Positions 12,210-24,700 of a stretch of DNA of 64,000 nt are shown piece after piece. Numbering within the stretch: position 1 is the first letter of the stretch; the number at the start of each line of letters is the position of its first letter. The notes under the pieces were generated by a model that saw nothing but the letters and a program-made list of their open reading frames with translations, did no database searches and had not been told where the DNA came from. The translations under genes were made by a program, and so were the position numbers. Source of the DNA: Marthasterias glacialis (taxonomy: Eukaryota > Echinodermata > Asteroidea > Forcipulatida > Asteriidae); NCBI GenBank assembly GCA_911728455.2, contig OU452230.1, forward strand, positions 2,034,300 to 2,098,299, given 5' to 3'.

Positions 12210-13135
12210 GAAACAGAAACCCAGCATGCATATTACAAAGGGTAGCATCATCATGTTACAAGATGTCAAATTCTGTGGCCTGGTTTCCAGGGCGTACCAT
12301 CTCAAATGACAACATTCAATTGGAAATGTTTGAACTGCAACATGCAGCTTGAAAACGAATACATGGATCATACTGTGTTAATGTAAGAGTTGGTTCACTC
12401 GCAATGCACAGGTGCAGCAAGATGGTCAAGTGCTGTACTAAATACATGATGTATCACTATTCATTTTGCATGGTGCCTATTATTATAATAACATCTGTGC
12501 ATTGTGGTTTGATTATTATCGCCCACATAATGGTTTATTATTTGCCCATTTTTCTGACATTTAACCTTTCCGCCCATGCACTATAAGGTGCTACACTTGT
12601 ACATGTACAATGTATGTAAAAGAACTGTCAAACCTTGAAATTCACATAACATGTAGACGTAGTTTAACCAAAATAATTTCAACAATTTGTGTTTCCCCTA
12701 AGTCGCTAAGTTTTATGGAGAGATTAATTACCAGATTGGAAGAGAACCCTGACTTGTTGATTGAAGATTTGAATAGTTAAGATAAGGCTGGGTAGGTAGA
12801 GAACCAACCACTTGTCATTTCACCGTGGCCTTGGGTTGCTGGATAAACTCTTCCCAGTGGTGACCCCGTTTGTGACCTGTTACTATAGCAACCAAGTAAC
12901 ACAAATCTGGCTGGCAGCATTGCATTACTGGGTCATGCATTGTGTCCAAACTGGAGACACAGGCTGAGTTCTCAAACCAACCTTTGTGCTACAGTACCTG
13001 TGGTTTTATTGTGGTGGATTGCAGATTCTGGAGCAGTCTGCTGGTGATAGTTTAAGAGATAAAACTGTTTAAATAGTCCAGTTTAACCACAAGGTCTTCT
13101 CAGAATCAACAGAATTACTTGTGGTTTAGTGGGAT

Positions 13136-13569
13136 CAGGGCTCGAGTTTGGGGTAAAATTTCATGGCTTCATTTCATGGTAAAAAAAATGGCTTGTAACT
13201 CAAAATTTTTACAGGACCAGAATTTATTTTACAAGACCAGAGTCTTAACGAGAAAGAACTTTCTACATACAAAGTTTAAAATGTAAACTGTGTTTATTTG
13301 AACAAGCACTCAGAGAAGATTTGTCTCATTTGTCTTATGGGCAAGTATATTTTGATTAGAAACAGAATTGAAAGATATTGATCAGATTCAAAGTCAACAT
13401 TTTGAGCATCATTTCACGTTTTTCTTTTTGTTAAAGATATTACACAGTGAGCTGTTATTATTCAATTGAAAAACACAAGACTGCTGGACTTATCTGGTTG
13501 TGAGTTTACTGGCCTGACACTAAAATCACTGGCCTCGGGCCTGTGGTCCAGTGTAAAATTCGAGCCCTG
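13136..13569 (+). mobile_element. Element H copy 1 (434 bp)
   Basis: Left end CAGGGCTCGAGTTTGG and right end AAAATTCGAGCCCTG are inverted repeats. Near the right end ACTGGCCTCGGGCCTG and GGTCCAGTGTAAAATTC recur in reverse at 24227. No clear target duplication is visible. Confidence 0.8.
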
Positions 13570-13932
13570 AGAATTATTTGCTTCTGACCCTAACCTCCAT
13601 GAGGTGTTTTCTGGGCACCATGCTCAAAAATGCATCAAAATGCGACACAGTTGAAACGAAAATCCTTCTAAAGACAGCAAAATGCAATGAGAGGATTCTG
13701 TTGCATTGTGAAGTGAACTGTTTTACACCAGCCTTAGCACTAGGGCAGTTACATTGTACCCCGCTAAAATGCAGCAACAAATATGCGTTGAATTTTGCTG
13801 GGGACTGGGATTGCACATGCCAAAACCACATATTTAGAACCCTGCTAATATGTAAATGCAATCAGAGTCAGAGAATGGGATTTGAGCTGACTGCTACTAT
13901 GTAATTGCAACAAAAGACAACTTTTACCATTT

Positions 13933-14380
13933 GTGACCCGCTCTGCAGAAATGAGTCTGATGTGGCAATAATGTTTTTTTTTTATAAAGTTATTCATATG
14001 GCTTGAAAGAGCATGAAATAAACTTCTAATTGGTGTAAGTCAGAGCGTCTAAGTGTAATGTGTTGGTTTTTATATGATTTTTTGAAATCAAAAAGTGTCA
14101 AAAAGCTCTATGAGAGAAAAAGGCTTTTTAACGTTGAAATAGTTATCAACTTGACTCAAAATAGTTGAAAAAAATGTAAATGAAATAGTTTTTGGATTTA
14201 ACATTGTTATTTATTTTAATGTCATCTCAAATTATACATGTTAAGAAGCAAATAATAAAAAAATTATAATAAATAAATAAAAAGTAAAAATTTAAATTTG
14301 GTGTTTTGTTCAATCGCTGTTTACATGATAACAAGATACTATAAATGCAACATCAGACTCATTTCTGCAGAGCAGGTCAC
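13933..14380. mobile_element. Element G (448 bp) with 34-bp terminal inverted repeats
   Basis: 13933-13966 and 14347-14380 are inverted repeats with 2 mismatches in 34. Both carry CTCTGCAGAAATGAGTCTGA in one sense or the other. The interior is very AT-rich with no coding frame, so it is non-autonomous. The superfamily is not determined. Confidence 0.87.
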
Positions 14381-15247
14381 ATTAAATTAGCTCATTTTGT
14401 TTTATATGGCAGGAATACATTACAAGTAAATGAGTCTGTCACATTATTCTTCGAGTAGAATGCCAGCACATATGTACCAGTACATGTCTCAACATAGCTG
14501 CATGTATGTTCAAGAAAATTATGATATGATGACTCTTGTGGAGACGCCATGTTTTTAACCCCTGGGACTCTGAAAAGAGCTGGTTGGTTTGTTCTCAACA
14601 TTTTGACCAGTGTCCTCTCGTCATCATACATGTAATGTACGGTGACTGTTGAGGAAAAACCTTGAGAATAAATCAACCGTCTCGTTTCAGAACCAACAAT
14701 TTTCTTTCCCAAATGAGAAGAATTCACAGAGTACCCCAAAAATCTGTCTTCACCATTAAAGGCTCAAACTCTACATGAAAATTTTGTTTTGGGGGCAAAA
14801 CTGTCAGTGTGGTCAATGTAAATGATAGTTTGAATTGAAACTGATGCAATATCAGTACATAGTTTGTGAAGCATTTTAAGATGCTACAGTACGTTATTCA
14901 CTTCTTATAAACGTTATTTTGTTCATGTAGTATTTATTAATGTGCATTTTTTAAACATTCTGATTCTGTCGTTGCAAAGCAGAGATCTCTGCATGGCACA
15001 CACTGATCCTAACAACACTGTTCATCCTGCAGAGAGGTGTGTGTTGATCCAACTCATATTACAATGTACCTTCTCTTTGTGAATACAAATCAAGCCTTTC
15101 GGATTGTCATGATAAAGTCATTCCTACTTCCTGTAAGCCATTTACATACATGCATACATACATACACTGAGCTTTTATATAGTGCCATTTCGTTTAGACC
15201 ACAGCGCATTAGAATATTTTTCCAGCAAGGTATTCGGAGTTACTTTT

Positions 15248-15562
15248 GAAGTATGAGACCTTTTTCCTGTACATAGCACCATGTAACGGTTTACAAGGTG
15301 CTGTGGCGCAATCTGCAGCCGATCAAACGAGGAACACCGAGGCGAACCCCTTCTCTTTGCGATAAGTGTCACTGGGTTCTTTTATGTGCATTACACAACA
15401 CACAGGGCCTACGGCTTTACGTCCCATCCGAAGAATGCAGCAATAATGGTTAAGTGTCTTGCTTAAGGACACAAGTGTCACGACTGGGACTCGAACCCAC
15501 ACTCTGCTGATCAGAAACACCAGAGCTTGAGTCTAGTGTTCTTATCCGCTTGGCCATGACAC
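15248..15562 (-). mobile_element. SINE-C with tRNA-Leu-like head
   Basis: On the minus strand, an 88-nt head (15475-15562) folds like a type II tRNA. It has ends GTGTCAT and CGTGACAC, D-arm GGCCAAGCGGATAAG, anticodon loop ACTCAAGCT (CAA, Leu), a long variable arm and GTGGGTTCGAGTCCCAG. The body follows with GGGACGTAAAGCCGTAGGCC, GAACCCAGTGACACTTATCG and GCACCTTGTAAACCG. It is a retroposon, not a working tRNA gene. Confidence 0.87.
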
Positions 15563-15654
15563 GCCATTTAGGCTAAGTCGTCTCTTTTATTTCTGACCTG
15601 AATTTTTTAAACATTAATTTCTCTTTGTGATTTCCTTTTTTTTTTTTAATTCAG

Positions 15655-15701
15655 GGGACAACTGCCACATGGCCTTCTCACCTCAAGAATCACCAATCTA
15701 T
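15655..15701 (+). CDS. AKAP13/ARHGEF28-like: Exon with 14-nt 5' UTR and start codon (residues 1-11)
   Basis: A long pyrimidine tract ending in TTCAG precedes the exon, so this is an internal exon and at least one untranslated exon lies upstream. ATG at 15669 sits in a good context (GCCACATGG) and opens MAFSPQESPIY, which lines up with the first residues of vertebrate AKAP13 and ARHGEF28. That match decides the start. No in-frame stop is visible in the 14 nt upstream within the exon. The donor is TAT|GTAAGT and the exon ends in phase 0. Confidence 0.85.
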
Positions 15702-18700
15702 GTAAGTACATTGTAATTCTGCGAAGTGAGTGTGGCTATGGCTAGCAGCCACTACAGCCACAGCCAATGGTGCCAGCCAGAGTCAAAGCCACTCCATTCA
15801 GACATGGGTTAACTCTTCCTATTGATGGTGGCAAATGGTTGGAACCTCCCAAGGACTGTTGTTGCTCTCGTTGTAGTCCCCATTTTAATTAAATCATAAA
15901 CTATTTTGGATAATTTCGATTTCAATCAAAGCCCCAAGGTTCGATATAAATAGAGCAGCATCTATAGTTAATCAAGTTTTATTGATGTGGCTGAATTTTT
16001 TGCGATCCTTTGACGACAGCGACGACAATGAAGACAACAAAGCTTGATAGAACGATTTTAAGCATGTCTGTGGTCACCATGGTAGATGTATGAACATTTT
16101 CAGACAGGGATTAACAAACAAAAGTTGTTTATTCCAAGAGGGATGTCCACAATTCTGAATATTAAGTTTGAAATTTGACAGAACTTAATCTTGATCACAA
16201 TGTCCCATTTGATTAAAAAAAAGAAGGTATTTTTGTTGATATAATTTATCATTATTTTGTCAATTTAGGATGAGTTGCACCATTCAACTCATGAGTTGCA
16301 CTGAACAAAGATATTGACAAAATAGGGAGACAGCCAGCATTATGCTAGATAGCTCAGTTGGTAAAGCGCTGGTACATTGTTCCGGAGGTCACAGGTTCAA
16401 ATCCCGCTCCTGCCAGTTTTTCTTTGTTCACTCAAAAACTGGGTGAAAATTTTACCCAGTCGGTTTCCCCTGTGGTTTATTGCTGAATCTCAAAACTGTA
16501 ACAAAATTTGTCTGAGTGATCGCTGATGTACACAAAAGTTGAGGTCAGACTGTTTAGAACGGTATGTACAGGAAGATTCTTTTGGAGGGTTTTTGGCTGC
16601 GAAATATTTCTACATACTTTAAGTGCAGTTTTAAATCAACAACAGAACTTGCATTACTGCGCAAGTACAGTCTCGATATCTCAGGGAGACAGCCTCCTTG
16701 CCCCTTGGTCATTACCTTGGTGCCCCTTGAAATGTTCCAGTAGAAAGTGTAAAATGTCTCTCGTAGAGGTGCCTTTAAGTTATAGGACCTCAAGGCTCAC
16801 CGTTAACACCCAGGCCGGCGTATATTGTCCAGTAAAAACTGCTACGGGCTAGAAAACACCACTTCTCAACTTGCCCTGTGGGCTACTAAAAACTGTGCAA
16901 CTTACTCATTTATAATGCTCATACTTCTTCGTTTTTAGATGTGAATAATACATGTTAGAAATGTGTTAATTTATTTTTGAGTGAGTGAGTGTAACTTCAT
17001 TTGACTGCTAAACTGGTTGTGATCGCTACCATTAGTATCAGATTTATGACAATGCATGTTTAAAATAGGGGCAACGAAAACTTCCTTGGGGCAAGTAGAA
17101 TGCACAGTTTACTAGCCCCTTGGGCTACTTTACAAAAAGCTTAAGCGCAAGGCCTGGGCCCAATTTCATATTGCTGAAAAATTTTCTGCTAACCAGAAAT
17201 GAGCAGGATACCAGTCACAAATTGAACGTGTGACTTGGTAGTTTGGCCGGTAACCCTATTCTGGTAAGCACAATTTCTTTGTTCTTAGCTACTTTTAGCT
17301 GTAGGTAAATGCCTAGCCCTTTAAGAGTACAGAGCAGAAGGTCTGCAAAATAGAGAAATTTCATATCACATCTTTTACTCAGTATTCAGATTATCCCGCT
17401 AATAGACTGATAATACAGAAATGGAGGTCAGAATCGGGTCGTAATTTATGTATCTGTAACAAGGAGGATGGTATTGGCATTTAACATACTAATAACTTGT
17501 TCATTTAATATGCATAGTGAATGTGTCATACCACACCATACCTGGTCTCGGTACAGCTGCCCACAAAGGTTCATACTGTACATGTACACCTACTATTATT
17601 CATCGCAGTGGAAATAATGGGAAGAAACACTAGCCTATTGGTGTAATTTTCATATTATTTATTCATGTACTTTTATCCATTCGCTATATTAACATTTTCA
17701 AGTTTATAAAAGGTTATCTGGATCAGTTTTACACTTCAGGAAGCGGAGTAACTAGAATACTTGTGTATTTTGTTACTTTTTCTAGAACGACAGAATTTTC
17801 TTATATTTTAATCTCTCCTGACTGGCTCAGTGTTTGTATCTGTTCAATTTATTTCTTAGATTTCTTTAAGTACGTTCCTTAATATTTGTTGTGTTGTTTT
17901 AAATAGCCTTTCTTTCTAAATGGTTTTATATTGTTTTATCTTGGTATAGCACTTTGGGGTCGTTTTAAGGCGTAAGGCGCTTTCTAATTTCAGCCATTAT
18001 TATTAGTGTTATTATTTTGAAATGCAGTTTCGTATTCAAACATGTACTGTATGATAAATAAGTGAAAATGAATTATTGGATGGGAATGTGTTAACAGTAG
18101 GTTGATAAAGCCCTTAAACAGGAAATGCAACACACGAAACCAAGTCAATTAAGTTCTTTTTGCAAAATGTGTACAGGACGTATGCGTACAAATATCCCAA
18201 GGATCGGTATCTGGTTGTGTCTGTGTCTATTCCATTTGTAAACGAACAAAACGGTCATGTGAATCTCGATTCTCATATTCCACGATGAGCTTCCTTTGCT
18301 GAAAAAAAGAAAAGAAAAAAAAAGAAAGAAAATTGCCAGTTATTGAAAACAAAATAAATATAAATCAACATCGCTTGCGGTCCGTGCAGCCAACAGCTGA
18401 ACGCTTATTAGTAGAGATCAGACACATTGATAAAAATAAACAGAGATGTAATAACATTTCCAAAGACATCTGGTGCTCATACTCTGAAGCATGATTACAT
18501 TCTCAGAAGTGGCTGATCAAAAGTATATCAGTTTTAAAGTCAGCTATAGCTATCCCATGTCTGTTTAAAGGGCCCATGAAGGGGGATTTTCTCACATTAC
18601 ATTTTTCGGGCTTATGGTTTAATGTTGATACTAAAATAATCCTCACTTTTTGTAAGTTTTTAATGAGTTCTTAACCTGTAATTGATCGCTCAAAACTTGT

Positions 18701-21700
18701 ATTATCCATTTCTGTATCACCTTTCGTGACGTAGATCGAAGCACCCGATGACAATGTAAATTATGCAGTGACTATTTACAATTCGGGACTATTCTGCAAC
18801 AATACGCTTAAATACACCTTATTGTTCACGTAACGAAACCAAAAATAGCAAGAGATTTGTCCTGGGAGACTAAGCCCCTGAAGTAAGATTTAATGCAAAT
18901 GTAGCATATCCTCACGTATCGATCGCCGCGCAACGACCGACAGCATTTGCCTCTTTCTACATCATAATTTTTCCCTTCTAGGGGCTTGGGTTTGGCCCCT
19001 AATTATAGTTTTTGTTTTTTTCCCCCGATAGATACCTGCTAAAAATTTTGAGCAAACTTGCATTTATAGGGCCAGGTTATTTTGGGCTTACCTTTTAGTT
19101 AAAACTGGGGGGAAAAAATCCACTTCATGGGCTCTTTAAGCAGTTCATGTGGGCAGTGAACCTAATGAAGCATTTTCTTCTGGCAGTTCTTTGTAGCTGT
19201 CAAGCTTGATATTTGGATGAGGTCACAGAACACTTTTTTTAGTTGCTGACAAATCCTGGCGCCTGTCAAGCACTGTACAGGTGTGACATTTGAAGAACAT
19301 CGCCTACCCAATAGCACCCCCCCCCCCCAAACCCCCGCCCCCCAGGAAAAAAACAAAAAACAAAGAAATAAATAAATAAAATAAATAAACAAAAGAAATG
19401 AAGAAACAGACATGTACTGCAGGGAGATCTTACAATTTAATGGTGAATGAGCATACACGTGCGCATCTTATAATTAACACCTTATGTGTATTTTGGGGTG
19501 CATGACATGTACGCTATCTCAAGGAGAAATCATGTGGAATTTGAAATTGAAATTGATGTTATTGATGTTGAAGTCATTGTAAAGGATTGGTGTTGTTGAC
19601 AAGATGCACTGAGATACATGCCTCCTCTTGAGTCTTGAGTCGAGATTATTCCTTGTGTGCCTGGAACGAAGGACTCAGTGAAAGTGCTGACCGGGAAAAA
19701 GGTCAGAAGCAATTAGTGTCCAAAATTTTGTTTCAAGAAGACCGAGTGTGAAAGTTTGGTCGTTTTTCTGCCATTTATAAGTTCTTGCAGGAAAGTTGAA
19801 TTCCCCAAGGGAATGGAAAAAACATGTCGTGGGAGTAATTCTAGCCACAAATATACAATAGTCATGCCCTACCTTTTTTGTCCTTTTGTGCCCAGAAAAA
19901 AGGTTGTACAGCCTTTTGACCTGCCGGGCACACATCGATGTATGCAATAAATATGGATGCCCAATTAGTTGTATTTTAACCATTCAAATTTGGAAAATCT
20001 GGGCTGAAATTTCAAGGGTAAGGCCATTTTAGATTTTGCAAAGGGCACTTCCATTGCAAAAGCTTAAAGTTTACGGGAATTCTTATGAAGGGGCACCAAG
20101 GCCAAGCCCAGGGCATCAGAGGCCATGTCCTCTGTGTAATTCCAGTACTGGAATACATTTTGCATTGCTTGTTTTTTTGTTCTAGGGTTCGAATACTTAT
20201 TTCTGAAATTTACAAAGTCTTCAAAATTAGTTAATGTAGTTGGGTGTTAAAAAAGGAAAACAATATTTGATTTTTTATGTTTTCTGCTGTAAATATGTGT
20301 ACATAAGATCATTGGTATAGAGTATGTTGGCTTTATCGGGCAATTAAAAATACCAGCCAAGTATCATACTCACCCATAAAAACAATGGACAAGGACAATT
20401 GCGTCAAATTTGACAGTGTTGCGTTGAGGACAGCCATGTGTCTTTAAAGTCATGGTTCATGTCAAGTCTGGATGGCTGTCAGAAGAGCTGGGGATGTTTC
20501 TACTGATACCAAACTTCCTGAGAAATGGCTCTGAGAAAAATGGTTTTGAACCTACAGAGGCTTGATGGGCCTTTGTTCTTGTGAGGGCAAGGCAGTCTTT
20601 AGCTAGTAAAGAACTCCTTTATTATTATTACTGGAACATTCCAAGGGGCATCAAGACAAGGAGCAGGGGCATGAAGGGCATGAAGGCAATTGCCTCCATT
20701 GTCTCGCCGAGGTATCAGGCTTGAATTTAATCTTATTACTTTACTTTGCCTTACAAAATAAAGTAAAATTAGGAATTAAAAAATGTATAAAAACATGAAT
20801 ATCCCCTGCCCCCCCCCCAAAGATAATTGACAAAGTAGGTAGGCACAGGCCTGGAATTACTGGGAGGCCACGGAGGCCATGGCCTCTCTTGCCCTGGTCT
20901 TGGCCTTGGTGCCCCTTCAAAAATTTCCCATAGACTTTAAGATGTTCTTGTTGAAGTGCCCTTTACGAAGGGGCCCATAAATGGAAATGGCCTTGCCCTC
21001 TCAAAGATGTAAATTCCAGGCTTGTAGACTGCCGACATCATGGCTGGATAGCTCAGTTGGTGGAGCGCCGGTATGTTTCAGGGGTCACAGGTTCAAATCC
21101 CGCTCCAGTAAATTTTTCCTTATTCACCCCAAAAAATTTATACATAAAGGCTGGAGATGCTATTTTCTTGGAAGTGTGAAGATTTCACCGGATAGTTTTC
21201 TTTTCTGAAAAAGCTTCCCCCCAAAATCTGTCGGACATTTATCATCTCTTTACAAGTTTATGGCCATTCTTGTCTCTGGCTAGACATGCTGTATTACACT
21301 GCCATGGACAGTGTGATTTTCCTACATGCCTGAAATTCTGAAGTTCCTAATTGGTCTTTGGAACACTGTCCAGGGACAACTGTTCATGAAAATTTAAACT
21401 TTTTGTATCGTTTTATTTTGTCAATATTTTATAGCTTGTTTGAAAACTTTGTGAAAAAGGCATAAAAAATGTATTACAAATATGTAGCTTAACCCTAACT
21501 CCCCAGAGTGATTTACTACATGTAGGATACTTCCCCACTCTAACAAATTCCAACACCATATGGGGACTCAACATCCAATCTGTTGGACTCTGATTAAGGT
21601 GGTATGCCTGAACCTATGTAAAGCATAATCAGTTTACTCATGCAGTCCCCAGTCCAACAAAATCCAACCAAACCCGCTGTTAGAGTTTGATGGAATAGGG

Positions 21701-24700
21701 ACTGTAAGGGTGAAAAGAGAAAATGATATATTTTGGGTTAAGCAAAGAAAATTTGACTAGAGCGAGATTCGAACCTGCTACCTCTGAGTTTACTTGCCAG
21801 TGCTCTACCAACTGAGCTGTCCAGCTCTAATGTTGGAGGTCTCCCTGTTTTGTCAATGTTTTTATTTAGCTAAAAAAAAGAAGTTATATGTGCTGTCATT
21901 TATTTTTATCAAAGAGAAAATATTTATTGGTGAAATTTGATTTAAGCTGCTACTTGAACTGTCCAATTTGAAGTTCTTTATCCTCACATTTTGTGCACTA
22001 CTTAACTCCTAGGGTGGTGGTCAGATCGTGGTTGTGTTTTCCGAGACGAGCGACCTCCCGGGCATGGATACTGAGATGATCCTAGTGTTTCAGGGATCCA
22101 AGTCACGCCATGTAACGCTCGCTCGACGACTAGACTACCATACCATTCAAGCTATCATTCCAGGTAAGTCCGTACTGTAGTCCTCAGGGGTCAAAATCAT
22201 CAAACTGGACCCAATTTCATAGAGCTGCTTAAGCAGAAAATAGTGCTTCAAAGTTTTCTGCTAAGCAAAAATAAGCAGGATACCAGTCACAGATTGTACT
22301 TGTGACATGCTGTTTTGGCTGGTAACCATATTCTGTGTGTGCTTAGCTGCTTTTTTGTGATTAAGCAGCTCTATGAAATTGGACCCTGTTTACGACATCA
22401 AGATACTAAGTACAGTTGAAGTGTAAAATATGCCAACATCAATATGGTACGAAGATTTCTTACAAGTCAGTTCTTATAATAATAGATGTCAAAATTTTAC
22501 ATCGATGTAAAAATTTACAGCTACTATAGTTAATACGGTACCCGCTGCCAATAGGATTCAAACTGCCTCTAGCTGCCAGGCAATCTTGGTAGTCTAGTTT
22601 TTTAAAATTTTTTTTAAATAGAAGTCGCCAGACACACAAGGCCAGTAAGCCACTCGAGGTGTGGGCTACAAATCAACTGTTTTTATCCAGGGGCCGTTGC
22701 CACCTACTCCTGGGGCTGAAACAGGGTAACCCCCTTTACAGTCCGTAAGGACGTAGGCTTGGGTATCATCCATCAGGAGCCTGGCTGGTAGAGCAGAAGG
22801 CTCTACCTACCCAACTTTTACGAAGCAATTATGGTTAAGTGTCTTGCTCAAGGACACAAGCGTCATGACCGGGACTCGTACCCACACTCTGACGACTCAG
22901 CCACCGGAGCTTGAGTCCGACGCACTAACCACTCGGCCACGACACGCCACAAGTTGATAGGACATCTGCTCTGGAATGGCGGGGGTCGTGGGTTTGAATC
23001 CCACCCAAGGAACATGCTTGTGGATTTTTTTTTCACAGGACTCGGGGAAAGTACTGAGTATACAGTGCTTAACATACATCGGTGTATAGGTAAAAAAAAC
23101 AACAGAAAGTTGTAGTTCTTGCTAAGCAGATAACATTGGTGTTTTGCTGGATTTGGGGTTGTAAGATTACCTTTTATGAATGTAAGGGTTGCCCCAAAAA
23201 TGTTTCCAAAAATGGCAACTTGATTATTTATTAAATAGTCACACATAATGCGCTCAAGCTGAAACAGCTTGTATACACATGGAATGTTCTCTTGATTTCC
23301 CTGTTTGTTCTGGTTTGAGTGCATTGTTTAATTGCTTTGTTGCCTTTTGTGGTTTTTCCCCCTTCATTGTGAGGCCCTGTGTTCTTTTGTATAGCGCGGT
23401 AGAAATGCTCTGTATTATTATGTACATGTACATAATACAGTACAGACTTTGTGCTTACTTCAACCAAAACCATGAAATTTCGCCCTGCTTGGTAGCAGTG
23501 CAGAACAATATATACTTTTGGAAGGCCACTTTGTGTTCTTCCCTATCTTGCCTTACTCTGTTCAAAGACCAAGTGGGCATTAAACCATGGGAGCCGCGAG
23601 ACTGTGTGGGGGCGGCAGAATGAGTGGGCAACTTCTAAGCTCCTTCGAGTTTTAACTTGATCATGGGCATCGAGAAGACAAGGCGTCTTGAATCTGAGTG
23701 GGTGGGAGTGTTACCTGGAACGGTCTTGCTCTTTTTCTGCTAGAGGGGTCGGACAGGGAAGAACGATCATGGCCGATGTGCCCCCCCCCCTTTGGGTATG
23801 CGAGAAAATGCAAGCTATTCCTACAGCTGATTATCAGCCAGGTTTCCATGTCTGTTGCATGTAATGCTTGTGGCAGACGATGCCCCATCATACTCACTGC
23901 TAAATATAGGAAATTGTATTGTTTTTGTTGGCGCTAGCAGTTTGTACCGAAACCCATTCCACTGAGGGCATGTCTTTTGTGGAGAGCAGTGTTTCGCCCG
24001 GTCATTGCTTTTCCCCAATTGCCATTTCCAATGTTGTTGTTGGTTTATGAAGCAGGAAGAACGTTGTGTTTTCCTGACCCCATTGGAACCGAGGGCCTGA
24101 ACACAATCCACATCTCAATCCGGATGTGTCCCTTTTAAATGAGTTTTTCACCACATCTAAATGATGTGTTAAAAATATTCCATCACCATAAAGATGAAAG
24201 TTTAAAAGTTGCCCTTCATGTATGTATAGGGCTCGAAATTTACACTGGCCCGCAGTCCCGAGGCCAGTGATTTTAGTGCTGGGCCAGTAAACTCAGGACT
24301 GGACAAGTCCGGTGGTCCTGCGTTTTTCAGTTGAATAATAATAATACCTCACTGTGAAATGTTTCTACTAAACAAACAGAAATTATGTTCAAATGTTGAC
24401 TTGGAGTCTGATAAATATCTTTCAATTCTGTTGAGTATCGAAGTTTACTTATCCATAAAACAAAAGAGATTTAAATCTTCTCTTGCTTACTGCTTGTTCA
24501 AATAAAAAAATAGTTTATATGTTATATTGTGTTGAACGTTTTTTTCTCATTACTGATTCTGGTTTTGTGAAACAGTTTCTGGTCTAGTAAAATTTTTTAG
24601 TAACTGCAGTCTTGTGGATTTCCTTCTGAAATGCCGCAAGTCAATTACATTGTAGCTGACTTGCGGTATTTGTCAACTACTTTATATGGCACATGCATGT

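Larger units (their letters stand above)
1..15654. other. Upstream region or 5' intron; no gene recognised
   Basis: Because the first coding exon begins at a 3' splice site, part of this stretch must be intron of the same gene, but the upstream untranslated exon and promoter were not found. It contains dispersed elements listed separately: rearranged SINE-A, MITE-E, MITE-F, a second SINE-A, elements H and G, and SINE-C. It also holds A-, C- and CA-rich tracts. In 171-1890, 2021-3190, 5558-6490, 8061-8691, 8871-10730 and 10870-13130 I see only AT-rich single-copy-looking DNA with short chance reading frames. Confidence 0.7.
15702..22012 (+). other. Intron 1 (6311 bp)
   Basis: It lies between phase-0 coding exons. 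It holds a SINE-A copy at 16303, a MITE-F fragment near 16690, MITE-D at 17156, and a LINE-like 3' tail near 17940. Further on are a TTAA-bounded element at 18569-19135, three MITE-F copies between 20012 and 21024, and SINE-A copies in opposite orientations at 21041 and 21731. I recognise nothing in 15710-16300, 18060-18560 or 19140-20010. Confidence 0.8.

Noticed and set aside
14392..14739. 115-codon minus-strand frame next to element G
   Set aside because: No domain, no repeat of it elsewhere, and no splice or codon-pattern support. A retrogene fragment cannot be excluded, but I cannot support it as a gene.
22863..23324. Longest single open frame in the window (153 codons, minus strand), containing GWDSNPRPPP
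   Set aside because: It runs through the SINE-B and SINE-C copies. The GWDSNPRP string is the reverse reading of the tRNA B-box GGTTTGAATCCCACCC and is a familiar false protein from tRNA-derived SINEs.
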